Shown one piece after another: positions 42,276-50,469 of a DNA stretch of 64,000 nt. The notes under the pieces are model-generated. The model worked only from the letters and a program-made list of their open reading frames with translations. It was not told the origin of the DNA and made no database searches. Positions within the stretch are counted from its first letter, which is position 1; each line of letters opens with the position of its first letter. The position numbers and the translations under genes were made by a program. Source of the stretch: Algoriphagus boritolerans DSM 17298 = JCM 18970 (GTDB taxonomy: Bacteria; Bacteroidota; Bacteroidia; Cytophagales; Cyclobacteriaceae); the NCBI RefSeq assembly GCF_900108085.1, contig NZ_FNVR01000011.1, positions 1 to 64,000 of the forward strand, given 5' to 3'.

Positions 42276-43841
42276 TTAGTAACTGAATAATTCACTCCAC
42301 TCGGTATCAAAAGCCAACCCTTCAGATTTAGCCACCATTTTTGCCAATTCGATCAGCTCTCCACTTTTCACCAAGTCAATAGCCGTCTCCATGTCTTCGT
42401 ATAAAATCCGATCAGATACGACAGGATTTATCGATTCTCTGACCCGCTCGTAGATTGCGGTCATGATCTTCCCTGATTTCAGCGGAGCATGATAGTCCAT
42501 AGCCTGAGCTGCATAGAAAAGCTCAATACCCAAGATTTTTTCCACGTTTCCGATGACACTGAGTGCTTTTCTTGCGCCAATACTTCCCATACTGACATGA
42601 TCTTCTTGACCAAGTGAAGTTGGAATGGAATCCGCCGAAGCCGGAAAACAAAGGCCTTTATTCTCCGAAGCCAAGGCCGCTGTGGTGTACTGTGGAATCA
42701 TCAAGCCAGAATTAAGTCCCGTTTCCTCAAGCAGAAGTTTAGGTACTCCAGGGGTGTCTCCTTCGATTGACAAATAGATTCTCCGGTCAGAAATATTCCC
42801 GATTTCTGATGCGGCAAGGCAGGCATAGTCCAACGGAAGGGCAATGGGTTGTCCGTGAAAATTCCCACCTGAAATCGTATTTTCTGCATCAAAAACTACG
42901 GGATTGTCAGTGACCGAATTGATTTCAGTTTCAATGCTATCCTTCAGATGTAGCCAGGCGTTCCAACTGGCACCATGTACTTGGGGCATGCAGCGAAGCG
43001 AATAAGGATCCTGAACTCTGGCACAATTCAGATGCGAATTTACAATTTCTGATTCGTGAAGGAGATTGAGGATGCTTTGTGCGACATGTTGATTTCCTGC
43101 AAAAGGGCGTAATTGATGCAGTTGAGCGGTAAATGGCCTGATCGAACCCATCAATCCTTCGATCATCATCGCCCCGGTAATAGTTGCATGGGTGAGGAGA
43201 TTGTGCAGGCGATCGACGATTTTCACTCCAAAAGCTGCCATAAATTGAGTTCCGTTTATTAGTGCAAGACCCTCTTTTGGACCTAGAGATAATGGCTCTT
43301 TTGAAAAATGTTCAAGTGCTTTTTTGCAAGTTATTATCTCCCCTTTAAAATGAACTTTTCCCAAACCGATTAAAGGTAAAAAAAGATGGGATAGTGGCGC
43401 CAAATCGCCTGATGCCCCGACTGAGCCCTGTTCGGGGACTACAGGAATTACCTCATTTTCCAGCATCCAAAGAATTCTTTCGAGGGTTTCAAGCCGGATT
43501 CCTGAAAAACCCTGGGCCAATGCATGGATTTTCAGCACTAGCATCAAACGGGAGATTTCTTCGGGGATGTAATCGCCAACTCCTACTGCATGGCTTTTTA
43601 GCAAATTCTCCTGCAAAATAGTGGTATCATCTGCTGAAATCCGTGTCGTGCAAAGTGGCCCAAAACCTGTGTTTATTCCATACACCGCCTTTTCTCCTTT
43701 GGCAATTTGTGCAACAGCGGCAGACGAGGCGTTTACTTTTTTGTTGGTTTCAGGGCTGAAAATTCCCTTGATCTCTTTTCTGGCAAGTTTTAGCGCCAAA
43801 GACGAAGTGAGGAGATCTTGACCATAGTGGAAGTTTTTCAT
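42276..43841 (-). CDS. hutH: histidine ammonia-lyase HutH
   Basis: Deaminates histidine to urocanate in the cytoplasm, opening the hut pathway. The 521-residue protein carries the Ala-Ser-Gly triplet that forms the MIO electrophile in GSVGASGDLAPLSH, and the downstream NGTQFMAAFGV and QDPYSLRCMPQVHGA signatures. Start at ATG 43841; a TTG at 43868 lies in the same frame. It heads the hut transcript and is divergent from a LysR regulator. Confidence 0.95.
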   Translation of the reverse strand: MKNFHYGQDLLTSSLALKLARKEIKGIFSPETNKKVNASSAAVAQIAKGEKAVYGINTGFGPLCTTRISADDTTILQENLLKSHAVGVGDYIPEEISRLMLVLKIHALAQGFSGIRLETLERILWMLENEVIPVVPEQGSVGASGDLAPLSHLFLPLIGLGKVHFKGEIITCKKALEHFSKEPLSLGPKEGLALINGTQFMAAFGVKIVDRLHNLLTHATITGAMMIEGLMGSIRPFTAQLHQLRPFAGNQHVAQSILNLLHESEIVNSHLNCARVQDPYSLRCMPQVHGASWNAWLHLKDSIETEINSVTDNPVVFDAENTISGGNFHGQPIALPLDYACLAASEIGNISDRRIYLSIEGDTPGVPKLLLEETGLNSGLMIPQYTTAALASENKGLCFPASADSIPTSLGQEDHVSMGSIGARKALSVIGNVEKILGIELFYAAQAMDYHAPLKSGKIMTAIYERVRESINPVVSDRILYEDMETAIDLVKSGELIELAKMVAKSEGLAFDTEWSELFSY

Positions 43842-43850
43842 TGGATTGAT

Positions 43851-43944
43851 ATCCTTTGAGGTTTTCAAAAACCTTGAAGGATTAGTTTATTCTTGGAAAA
43901 TTGTGGACACTAGACCTGGCAGGTTTTCAAAACCTGCCAGGTCT
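43851..43944. repeat. two adjacent REP-like palindromes
   Basis: The larger palindrome (43912-43944) has a 16-bp perfect stem AGACCTGGCAGGTTTT / AAAACCTGCCAGGTCT around a single central C. A smaller one (43851-43882) reads ATCCTTTGAGGTTTT around C to AAAAACCTTGAAGGAT with about two mismatches. Both have the ...AGGTTTT-C-AAAACCT... centre, so they belong to one palindrome family of the kind that is dispersed in Bacteroidota intergenic DNA. Confidence 0.6.
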
Positions 43945-43968
43945 GACAAATCAAAATTACCACTTTGG

Positions 43969-44023
43969 ATTGATGCTTTTTGATACTATTTTTATCAGTA
44001 ATCAATAACTGTTAAGCATCAAT
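43969..44023. promoter_or_regulatory. inverted repeats in the divergent hutH/lysR promoter
   Basis: ATTGATGCTT (43969-43978) is exactly mirrored by AAGCATCAAT (44014-44023), which runs into the lysR start codon at 44022. Inside lies TGATA-N7-TATCA (43981-43985, 43993-43997), a T-N11-A-like LysR site. Autoregulation of lysR and control of hutH from this site is a reasonable inference. Confidence 0.5.
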
Positions 44024-44888
44024 GGAGCTAAGACACTTACTTTACTTTCAGGCAGTAGCCGAGGAATTAAACTACAGAAAGGCAGCCGAGCGACTTTTTA
44101 TTTCTCAACCGGGGCTTAGCAGGCAGATCAAGCAGCTGGAGGAAATGCTCTGCGTTCAACTTTTTGAGCGGGATAAAAAACACGTCGAATTGACTGTGGC
44201 TGGATCGTATCTGAAAGCGGAAGTTGACTTTGTAATCAACCACCTTGAATCCACCAAAAATCAGTTGAAACTGATCGATTCAGGAAAAGTAGGAGAGTTG
44301 CGGATTGGTTTTTTGGGTTCGGCTTCGAATCGCGTTTTACCTGACTTACTTACCAAGCTAAATACATCGGAACCTTTAATTACCACGAGTTTGGAAGAAT
44401 TAAGCAATGCTGTTCAGGTGGAGATGATCCAGAAAGACAAATTGGACTTGGGTTTTGTGCGCTTAGCCTCGGTGCCAGATGATTTGGAGATGAGGTCTGT
44501 TTTGCGTGATACATTTTCTATTGTGGTTCCTGAAGACCACCCAATTGGTGAATTGGGATTTCGATCCGTGTCGCAGTTTAAGGATGATTCCTTTATCCTT
44601 TTCTCCAGCGACTATTCCAACTATTACTATGAGCAGATCATGAGCATTTGCCGTGACTCCGGTTTTTCTCCAAAAATCCGTCACAAGTCAGTACACGCAC
44701 TTACCATTTTCAGATTGGTGGAAAATGGCCTGGGTGTGGCCATCGTTCCAAGTTCGCTAAAGGAGGGCTATGACCTGAATGTCCGTTTTATGGAAATTCC
44801 TGGAATTCCTCAGTTTACCGAGCTTTCGGTGATTTGGAAACCAGCAAATCGAAATCCGGCTTTGAGCAAAGTACTTCCTTTAATTTAA
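44022..44888 (+). CDS. LysR-family transcriptional regulator, probable hut regulator
   Basis: A 288-residue LysR-type regulator. N-terminal winged helix-turn-helix (residues about 1-60; HLLYFQAVAEELNYRKAAERL then SQPGLSRQIKQLEE) and a two-lobed ligand-binding domain (about 90-288; ELRIGFLGSASNRVLPDLL, later ENGLGVAIVPSSL). It is divergent from hutH across a 180-bp gap with inverted repeats, so urocanate- or histidine-responsive control of the hut genes is the natural guess. Bacterial hut operons are more often under HutC or HutP; a LysR would be a less common arrangement. Confidence 0.85.
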   Translation: MELRHLLYFQAVAEELNYRKAAERLFISQPGLSRQIKQLEEMLCVQLFERDKKHVELTVAGSYLKAEVDFVINHLESTKNQLKLIDSGKVGELRIGFLGSASNRVLPDLLTKLNTSEPLITTSLEELSNAVQVEMIQKDKLDLGFVRLASVPDDLEMRSVLRDTFSIVVPEDHPIGELGFRSVSQFKDDSFILFSSDYSNYYYEQIMSICRDSGFSPKIRHKSVHALTIFRLVENGLGVAIVPSSLKEGYDLNVRFMEIPGIPQFTELSVIWKPANRNPALSKVLPLI

Positions 44889-45193
44889 AAGATTGGGTCG
44901 CCAAATTTTCCAATCCAAGTGCTGAGCGGAGCCGAAGCATTGCAATTTTTCAACTTTCTAATCCTTCAACCCCTAAGATTTCCCCTAGTTACATTCCCAG
45001 CCAGCTTACCTCTATTTGGCCTTTTCAACCGGGCTGATTATTTCTTTAAGGCTTTCTTCGAGATCGGGCTGGAATACGAACGGATCGAAAATGGATTTGT
45101 GAAAAATGAAAATGCTCTGCCGGCGGGAAGCTCATCACCTTCTTTATTTTATTCAAAAAATCGGAAGGCCCAGGTTTCCCGATTCTGATTTTT
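44889..45193. other. gene-free spacer after lysR
   Basis: About 305 bp. It contains GCTGAGCGGAGCCGAAGCA (about 44921-44939), a copy of a short dispersed motif also seen near 3165 and 10030, and CAATTTTTCAACTTTCTAAT-like simple sequence. An open frame through 45188 has no family features and I do not call it. Confidence 0.5.
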
Positions 45194-46876
45194 CTACTGA
45201 ATTGCTAGCCTGATTTTTTCCTTTACCTGCTTCAAAATCTCTGCATTTTTTGGACTTGAAGTTTCGATTTCAAGGATTTTTGGATGAATTGAGGGTTCGT
45301 AGAAATCAATCAAAGCGCTTTCCAGTTCTTGGTGGTTTTTCACTTTGATGTAGAAAAAACCAAATTCTTCAGCCAGATGGTTGGCTGAAAGTTTTTGTTT
45401 TGTTTCGAAAAACTCTTCCAGTTCCGGTTGCTTTGCGGGACCGTCAATCAATCGAAAGATTCCTCCTGCGTGATTGTTTAGGATGATGATTCGAAGGTTT
45501 GGCATGGAGTAATTGTGCCAAAATGCATTTCGGTCATAAAAGAAAGCCATGTCTCCCGTAATCAGTGTGACAGGTTCTTTGGTGGTAAAGGTGCAGCCAA
45601 CGGCAGTACTATTTGAGCCATCTATTCCGCTTGTGCCTCGGTTGCAAATGATTTCTTGTGATCTTTTTCCAAGGAAATTTACATAGCGTACCGCCATGCT
45701 ATTAGCCAGATGAAGCTTGGTTTGAGTCGGGATTTTTGGAAGAAGAAAGTGTAAGGCTGAGTATTCGCCAAAATCCACTTCATTAAAAGTTTTGGCTAGG
45801 GTGTTTTGGACCGTTCTTTCCAGACCCATCCACCTGGAATAATATTTTTCATTCTGAATTGGTAGATTTTGACTGAGCCAGTTCAAAAACTGAACGGGTG
45901 AGCATGCCAGTATCCGGGTCAACTGTTGGTAAGTATCCTTGGCCTGACCATCCGGTTGGATATGCCAATGGGAACTTCCGGTCCTTCTCAGAAACTGCTT
46001 CAGAGACTTTGAAATGACTGATTTTCCAAAACTGATCACCAAATCCGGCGTGAGGGATTGATGCAAATTTTCACCTCCCAACCAGTGGTCGTGAAGGTTG
46101 ATGGTGGATTCACTTTGCAGATTGGAAATGGTATCCGTGACGATGACAACGTTCAGGTTTTTGGAAACCTGATCCAGCAAGGATTGAAGCTGGGAGTTGG
46201 GTTTTTGCTGACCTGGAACAATTAAAATGCGACTGACATCATTTAGCCTATTCTTGATGTGCTTTAGGCTTTCTTCGCTCAGTTGAGTTTGACTGCTAAC
46301 GGTCGTGAATTCCCGTGGGTTTTCCGGGTAATTGAAAGCTTCATTTTCCGAAGGATAGAATGGCTCCCGAAGTGGAATATTGATGTGGACCGGTCCGGCC
46401 GGAAATTGCTTGGCTAGGTTTATGGCCTCATTTACGATTCGCCCTGCATGCCAGACTTGCTCGTCGTTGGCAAATGAATCAGGGAATTGGAAGCTTTTTT
46501 TGACATGTTTGCCGTAGGCTTCCGGCTGGAAAATCGTCTGACCATCCCACTGATCGATCCACTCTGCAGGTCTGTCTGCTGTCAAAATCAATAAGGGAAC
46601 TTGCTGGAAAAAAGCCTCTGCAACTGCTGGGTAATAATTCAGTGCTGCCGAACCTGAGGTACAGACCAAGACGACAGGCTGTCCCAGTTGTTGAGCCATC
46701 CCCAATCCTATGAATGCAGCGGAGCGTTCGTCAGAGATAGTCCTGGAATGAATATCCGGATGCCGTGCAAAGGCCAAGGTTAGGGGTGCGCAGCGAGAAC
46801 CAGGCGAAAGAATGGCATGTTCGATTCCTTTTTTGGCACAAATGGCCACTAAATCAAGTATAGGCTGGATAATCAA
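45194..46876 (-). CDS. menD: 2-succinyl-5-enolpyruvyl-6-hydroxy-3-cyclohexene-1-carboxylate synthase MenD
   Basis: A ThDP-dependent enzyme joining isochorismate and 2-oxoglutarate in menaquinone synthesis. The 560-residue protein shows AILSPGSRCAPLTLAFA and ISDERSAAFIGLGMAQ at the N-terminus and the ThDP/Mg motif GDMAFFYDRNAFWHN...NNHAGGIF near the C-terminus. The start is a TTG in a 4-bp TTGA overlap with the menF stop; the N-terminal helix needed before SPGSR leaves no later ATG, so the unusual start is well supported. It is last in a translationally coupled trio. Confidence 0.93.
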   Translation of the reverse strand: MIIQPILDLVAICAKKGIEHAILSPGSRCAPLTLAFARHPDIHSRTISDERSAAFIGLGMAQQLGQPVVLVCTSGSAALNYYPAVAEAFFQQVPLLILTADRPAEWIDQWDGQTIFQPEAYGKHVKKSFQFPDSFANDEQVWHAGRIVNEAINLAKQFPAGPVHINIPLREPFYPSENEAFNYPENPREFTTVSSQTQLSEESLKHIKNRLNDVSRILIVPGQQKPNSQLQSLLDQVSKNLNVVIVTDTISNLQSESTINLHDHWLGGENLHQSLTPDLVISFGKSVISKSLKQFLRRTGSSHWHIQPDGQAKDTYQQLTRILACSPVQFLNWLSQNLPIQNEKYYSRWMGLERTVQNTLAKTFNEVDFGEYSALHFLLPKIPTQTKLHLANSMAVRYVNFLGKRSQEIICNRGTSGIDGSNSTAVGCTFTTKEPVTLITGDMAFFYDRNAFWHNYSMPNLRIIILNNHAGGIFRLIDGPAKQPELEEFFETKQKLSANHLAEEFGFFYIKVKNHQELESALIDFYEPSIHPKILEIETSSPKNAEILKQVKEKIRLAIQ

Positions 46877-48090
46877 GCGGATGGATTTTGGATGAATTTA
46901 CCGATGATTTGGCATTTGAGTTCGGTTTCTTCCCATTCTTTGTCAGGATCAGAATCTTCGGTGACACCTGCACCTGCATACAAGATGGCTTTATTTCCCA
47001 CAAATGACGCAGTGCGAAGATTTACGAAAATTGTGGTCTCCGCTTCAATATTTACCGGTCCTAGAAATCCCGCAAAGAAAGAGCGGTCAAAGCCTTCATG
47101 TGCCTGCAAAAAATCATGTGCCTCTTTTCTGGGCATCCCACAAACCGCGGAAGTAGGATGTAATAAATCCAACATCACCGATCCAAGTTGTGGGAATCCG
47201 GTTGCTTTCATGTCCACTTTGAAATCAGTTCTCAAGTGAAGAAGATTGCCTGCCATGATGGTTTTTGGCCCATGCTCTTCGTATTCCCTGAGGCGGATTT
47301 TCTTAAAGCAATCCACGATATAGCGACAGACCAAGGCTTGTTCTTCGATCTCTTTTTGTGTCCAAGCTGCTGATTTAAGCGGATTTTCACCTGACGCTGG
47401 CTGAGTTCCCGCGAGAGCCATGGTATGAAATTGTTCTTCTTTGGTTTTGATCAAAGTCTCCGGACTTGCTCCGATCCAAGTACCAATAGTTGGAATATGA
47501 AAAAAATTCACAAAAGAATTTGGGTAAGCCTCGATCATATTCAGGAAGGTTGTTCCCAAATCAAAGTTTTCAGGCACTTCAATGGATTTGGTTCTGGCAG
47601 GTACCACTTTTTCTACAATCCCGGCCGCAATGGCTTCGATTCCCAGCTGAACTAATTTTGTAAAATGATTTTTTTCACCGGCACTGCCATTTTCCCAAAC
47701 TGGAGCAGGGGACTTTTGAATTAATAATTTTTTAATGGAAGATTTAATGGAATCAATAGCATCCTCATTTGTATTTGTAAGCCATTCAGGTAGTTCTTCC
47801 TTGTCCAAATCTTGGTCAAGGTGAAAGCTGAAATACTGGTTTGCTTTGATAAAAAAGGCCTTTTTGTCTGCCTGATCGGCAAATGGATGAACGATAAATC
47901 CCGCCGGGAGCTCTTCAAAAGCCAAGTCAACCTTTGAGGGATTTTGCTCATGATCCATGAGAAATTCCAAGTGGCTTGTTTTTGGTTTTCTCCAAAGTGC
48001 AAAAGAACCTCCGGAAGAGAATCCCTTCAGAAAAAGGAGGTCCAGAATTTCGGATTTTGTTGTTAGGATTAAACTTCCCGTTACGTTCAT
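46873..48090 (-). CDS. menF: isochorismate synthase MenF
   Basis: Converts chorismate to isochorismate, the entry to menaquinone synthesis. The 405-residue protein belongs to the chorismate-binding family, with LAGTQPASGENPLKSAAWT, LLHPTSAVCGMPRKEA, FDRSFFAGFLGPV and the C-terminal YAGAGVTEDSDPDKEWEET. It sits between the hotdog thioesterase (ATGA overlap) and menD (TTGA overlap). Confidence 0.92.
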   Translation of the reverse strand: MNVTGSLILTTKSEILDLLFLKGFSSGGSFALWRKPKTSHLEFLMDHEQNPSKVDLAFEELPAGFIVHPFADQADKKAFFIKANQYFSFHLDQDLDKEELPEWLTNTNEDAIDSIKSSIKKLLIQKSPAPVWENGSAGEKNHFTKLVQLGIEAIAAGIVEKVVPARTKSIEVPENFDLGTTFLNMIEAYPNSFVNFFHIPTIGTWIGASPETLIKTKEEQFHTMALAGTQPASGENPLKSAAWTQKEIEEQALVCRYIVDCFKKIRLREYEEHGPKTIMAGNLLHLRTDFKVDMKATGFPQLGSVMLDLLHPTSAVCGMPRKEAHDFLQAHEGFDRSFFAGFLGPVNIEAETTIFVNLRTASFVGNKAILYAGAGVTEDSDPDKEWEETELKCQIIGKFIQNPSA

Positions 48091-48509
48091 TTTTTTTCTA
48101 AAATGGCCATTGTAATCCGGCTAATGCAGCAAAGCTGATCACCTTCATTGAAAATTTTGATTTCCCAGACTTGTGTAGTTCTGCCGAGATGAATGGCTTT
48201 TGCCACACCTCTTACTTTCCCATCTCGGACTGATTTGAGGTGATTGGCATTGATTTCCAGACCCACACAAGAGAATTTTTTGAGGTCAATAGTCAAGGAA
48301 GCTGCGATACTTCCAAGCGTCTCTGCCAAAACTACATTTGCTCCCCCGTGTAACAAACCCATGGGCTGCTTGGTTCGATGATCTACAGGCATTGTTGCCT
48401 CGATGTAATCCGATCCGATCTTGGTGAACTCTATGCCCAAATAGCTGACCATCGTATTTTTACTCGTTGAGTTGAGTTGATCTAGCGAAGGTGAGGAAAG
48501 AAAAATCAT
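48087..48509 (-). CDS. hotdog-fold thioesterase (PaaI-like), probable DHNA-CoA thioesterase
   Basis: A 140-residue hotdog thioesterase. Visible signatures are MPVDHRTKQPMGLLHGGANVVLAETLG, with the catalytic acid in the central helix, and the C-terminal GRTTQVWEIKIFNEG. It overlaps menF by 4 bp at the head of the menF-menD transcript. DHNA-CoA thioesterases (MenI/YdiI type) belong to this family, so hydrolysis of 1,4-dihydroxy-2-naphthoyl-CoA is the likely job. Confidence 0.85.
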   Translation of the reverse strand: MIFLSSPSLDQLNSTSKNTMVSYLGIEFTKIGSDYIEATMPVDHRTKQPMGLLHGGANVVLAETLGSIAASLTIDLKKFSCVGLEINANHLKSVRDGKVRGVAKAIHLGRTTQVWEIKIFNEGDQLCCISRITMAILEKK

Positions 48510-48562
48510 TAAAATTCGGGCTAAATGAAGTTTATTTGGACTCCGAACAAAAATAGAGAAAC

Positions 48563-49192
48563 TTGAATCGAAAAAAAATTTACATCGTCCGACATGGACA
48601 AACTGACTTTAATCTTCAGGGGGTAGTGCAGGGAAGTGGAATCGATGCTCCGATAAATGCGACTGGAAAGGCCCAGGCAGATGCATTTTTTGATTCGTAT
48701 AAGGAGGTTAAATTTGATCAGATTTATCACACCGCCCTCATCAGGACAAAGCAATCCATTCAGCAGTTTATTGACCTTGGGATTCCAACACGGGCCTTGC
48801 CCGAACTCAATGAGATTTCTTGGGGAGATTATGAAGGAACACCCATGACACCCGAGGAGGGACAATATTATCAGCATATGCTGCATCAATGGCAGCAGGG
48901 AAATCTTGACTATTCGATCGCAGGTGGAGAGAGTCCCAATAAAGTCGCTGAGCGCATGAAAAAGGGAATCCAACTAATCCTGAATGGTCCCGGTGAAATT
49001 ATTCTTGTGTGCATGCACGGACGTGCTATGCGAATTTTCCTGAGCTTGATCCTACATTATGATCTGCGATTTATGGATCAGTTTGAGCACAGTAATCTAG
49101 GCCTTTACTTACTGGAGCAGCTTTCCGATGAATCGTTTGTAGTGCGGAAATTTAATGACAGGGAACACCTCAGGGCTTTGAGTCAGCTTTAA
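48563..49192 (+). CDS. histidine phosphatase superfamily (phosphoglycerate-mutase-like) protein
   Basis: A 209-residue phosphatase-like enzyme. The catalytic RHG motif is at residues about 9-11 (IYIVRHGQTDFN), the second histidine is in CMHGRAMR, and glutamate is in LNEISWGDYEG. The start must be the TTG at 48563: an in-frame stop lies three codons upstream and no ATG precedes the catalytic motif. The substrate is unknown. It is divergent from the menaquinone thioesterase (53-bp gap) and overlaps the next convergent gene by about 23 bp. Confidence 0.85.
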   Translation: MNRKKIYIVRHGQTDFNLQGVVQGSGIDAPINATGKAQADAFFDSYKEVKFDQIYHTALIRTKQSIQQFIDLGIPTRALPELNEISWGDYEGTPMTPEEGQYYQHMLHQWQQGNLDYSIAGGESPNKVAERMKKGIQLILNGPGEIILVCMHGRAMRIFLSLILHYDLRFMDQFEHSNLGLYLLEQLSDESFVVRKFNDREHLRALSQL

Positions 49193-49592
49193 CCGCTTTT
49201 GAGGTTTTTTTCTTTGCAGCGACATTGGCCTCGTACATTGCTATGTACTGTTGATGCAGACTTTTATTTTCGGTTAAATCAAAAAGGCGAAAAGCTATGG
49301 TTTGAAGTTGGACTTTTCTGCCATCCTCGAGATTTACCAGGAATTCACCCAAAAAGCACTCGTCAAAATCACAGGAAGGAATAGCTATAAGTAGCGCGAG
49401 TTCAGAATTTCCGGCATAATATTTTGTGGAATAAAACGAAGAAAATTGTGATTCGATATCCCGAATAGACGTTTTGATTTCTTTTAATTCTTTGCTTTTG
49501 AAAAGCACCAAAAAAGTTTTGGATTCTGGATCTTTTGCAAAAACCGAATCACAGCAAAGCATCAAAAACAGAAGAGTTACTAACTTTTTCAT
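49170..49592 (-). CDS. secreted hypothetical protein
   Basis: A 140-residue exported protein. The signal peptide MKKLVTLLFLMLCCDSVFA fixes the start at 49592, although the frame stays open to 49784 and would otherwise cross the terminator of the neighbouring gene. Mature features are FLVLFKSKELKEIK, YAGNSELALLIAIPS and two cysteines close together (SCDFDEC). The C-terminal tail is lysine-rich (AAKKKTSKAVKAD). Family unknown. Confidence 0.65.
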   Translation of the reverse strand: MKKLVTLLFLMLCCDSVFAKDPESKTFLVLFKSKELKEIKTSIRDIESQFSSFYSTKYYAGNSELALLIAIPSCDFDECFLGEFLVNLEDGRKVQLQTIAFRLFDLTENKSLHQQYIAMYEANVAAKKKTSKAVKADSKP

Positions 49593-49642
49593 GGCTTCCA
49601 ATATAGCATATATAATTCCTACAAAGCAAGAATGTTTAGCAC

Positions 49643-49675
49643 AAAAAAAATCCCCGAGAAGTTTTCCCCGGGGAT
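49643..49675 (-). terminator. terminator after zinc-ribbon protein gene
   Basis: On the minus strand ATCCCCG (from 49675) pairs with CGGGGAT (49650-49656), followed by eight T residues. It lies 21 bp past the stop of the gene at 49696. Confidence 0.8.
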
Positions 49676-49695
49676 TCTTGATGAATTTATCAGAA

Positions 49696-50466
49696 TTAAG
49701 CTTTCGCTGTTCTTCGCTTTGTTTTTGCAGTTTCTTCTTCGATTTCGTCTTCGACTCCGGCGAGGATTCTTCCACAATGTTCACAGACGATCAGCTTCTT
49801 CTTTTCACGGATATCAGCTTGTCTTTGAGGGGGAACGGTGTTAAAACAACCTCCGCAAGCGCCTCTTTTGACCATTACTACAGCAAGGCCATTTTTGGCA
49901 TTTGCTCTGATTTTGGTGTATGATTTAGCAAGTCTTTCGTCTACTTTTTTCAACGCCTTTTCTCTGTCAGTCTGAAGTTTTGATTCTTCAGACTCGCTTT
50001 CGGAGACGATGGTATCCAGTTCGTTTTTCTTAAGATCAAGATCTTTTTGGCGTTCTTTCATCAGCTCATTCAGCTCGTCCAAGTCAGCCTTTTTCTGGTC
50101 GATTTTCATACCAGCTTCGGTTATTTTCTTTTTAGAAACCTGGATTTCAAGATCTTGGAGCTCCAATTCCTTGGTGATGGCGTCGTACTCACGATTGTTT
50201 CGCACATTCATCTGCTGCTCCAGATATTTCTTGATCAGCTTTTCGGAATCTTTGATGTTTTCTTTAAAACGTTTGATTTCTTCCTCGAAAGATTCAATTT
50301 CGTTCTTGAATTTATCGAGTCTTGTTTCGTAGCCTGCTATCTCATCTTCGAGATCTTGCACTTCTTCAGGAAGGGCTCCTCTTACTTTTATGATGGCATC
50401 TAGTCTTGAATCTATAAGTTGAAGGTTGTAGATAGCTTCTAGCTTTTGTGCTACTGTACTTTCCAT
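49696..50466 (-). CDS. coiled-coil protein with C-terminal C4 zinc ribbon
   Basis: A 256-residue cytoplasmic protein: a long antiparallel coiled coil (residues about 30-180, rich in E, K, L; for example LKKNELDTIVSESESEESKL) and a C4 zinc ribbon (about 205-240; GACGGC then CEHCGRILA). It is the family found beside Nif3 in many bacteria; the role is unknown, with binding to RNA or translation factors suggested for relatives. It starts 3 bp after the Nif3 stop, so both form an operon ending at the terminator. Confidence 0.85.
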   Translation of the reverse strand: MESTVAQKLEAIYNLQLIDSRLDAIIKVRGALPEEVQDLEDEIAGYETRLDKFKNEIESFEEEIKRFKENIKDSEKLIKKYLEQQMNVRNNREYDAITKELELQDLEIQVSKKKITEAGMKIDQKKADLDELNELMKERQKDLDLKKNELDTIVSESESEESKLQTDREKALKKVDERLAKSYTKIRANAKNGLAVVMVKRGACGGCFNTVPPQRQADIREKKKLIVCEHCGRILAGVEDEIEEETAKTKRRTAKA

Positions 50467-50469
50467 GTA

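Noticed and set aside
44919..45188. 89-residue open frame after lysR
   Set aside because: Its first third runs through a dispersed repeat and simple sequence, with no family features; kept as spacer.
49593..49784. N-terminal extension of the secreted hypothetical protein
   Set aside because: The extension would cross the terminator of the neighbouring gene and bury the signal peptide; the ATG at 49592 is the sensible start.
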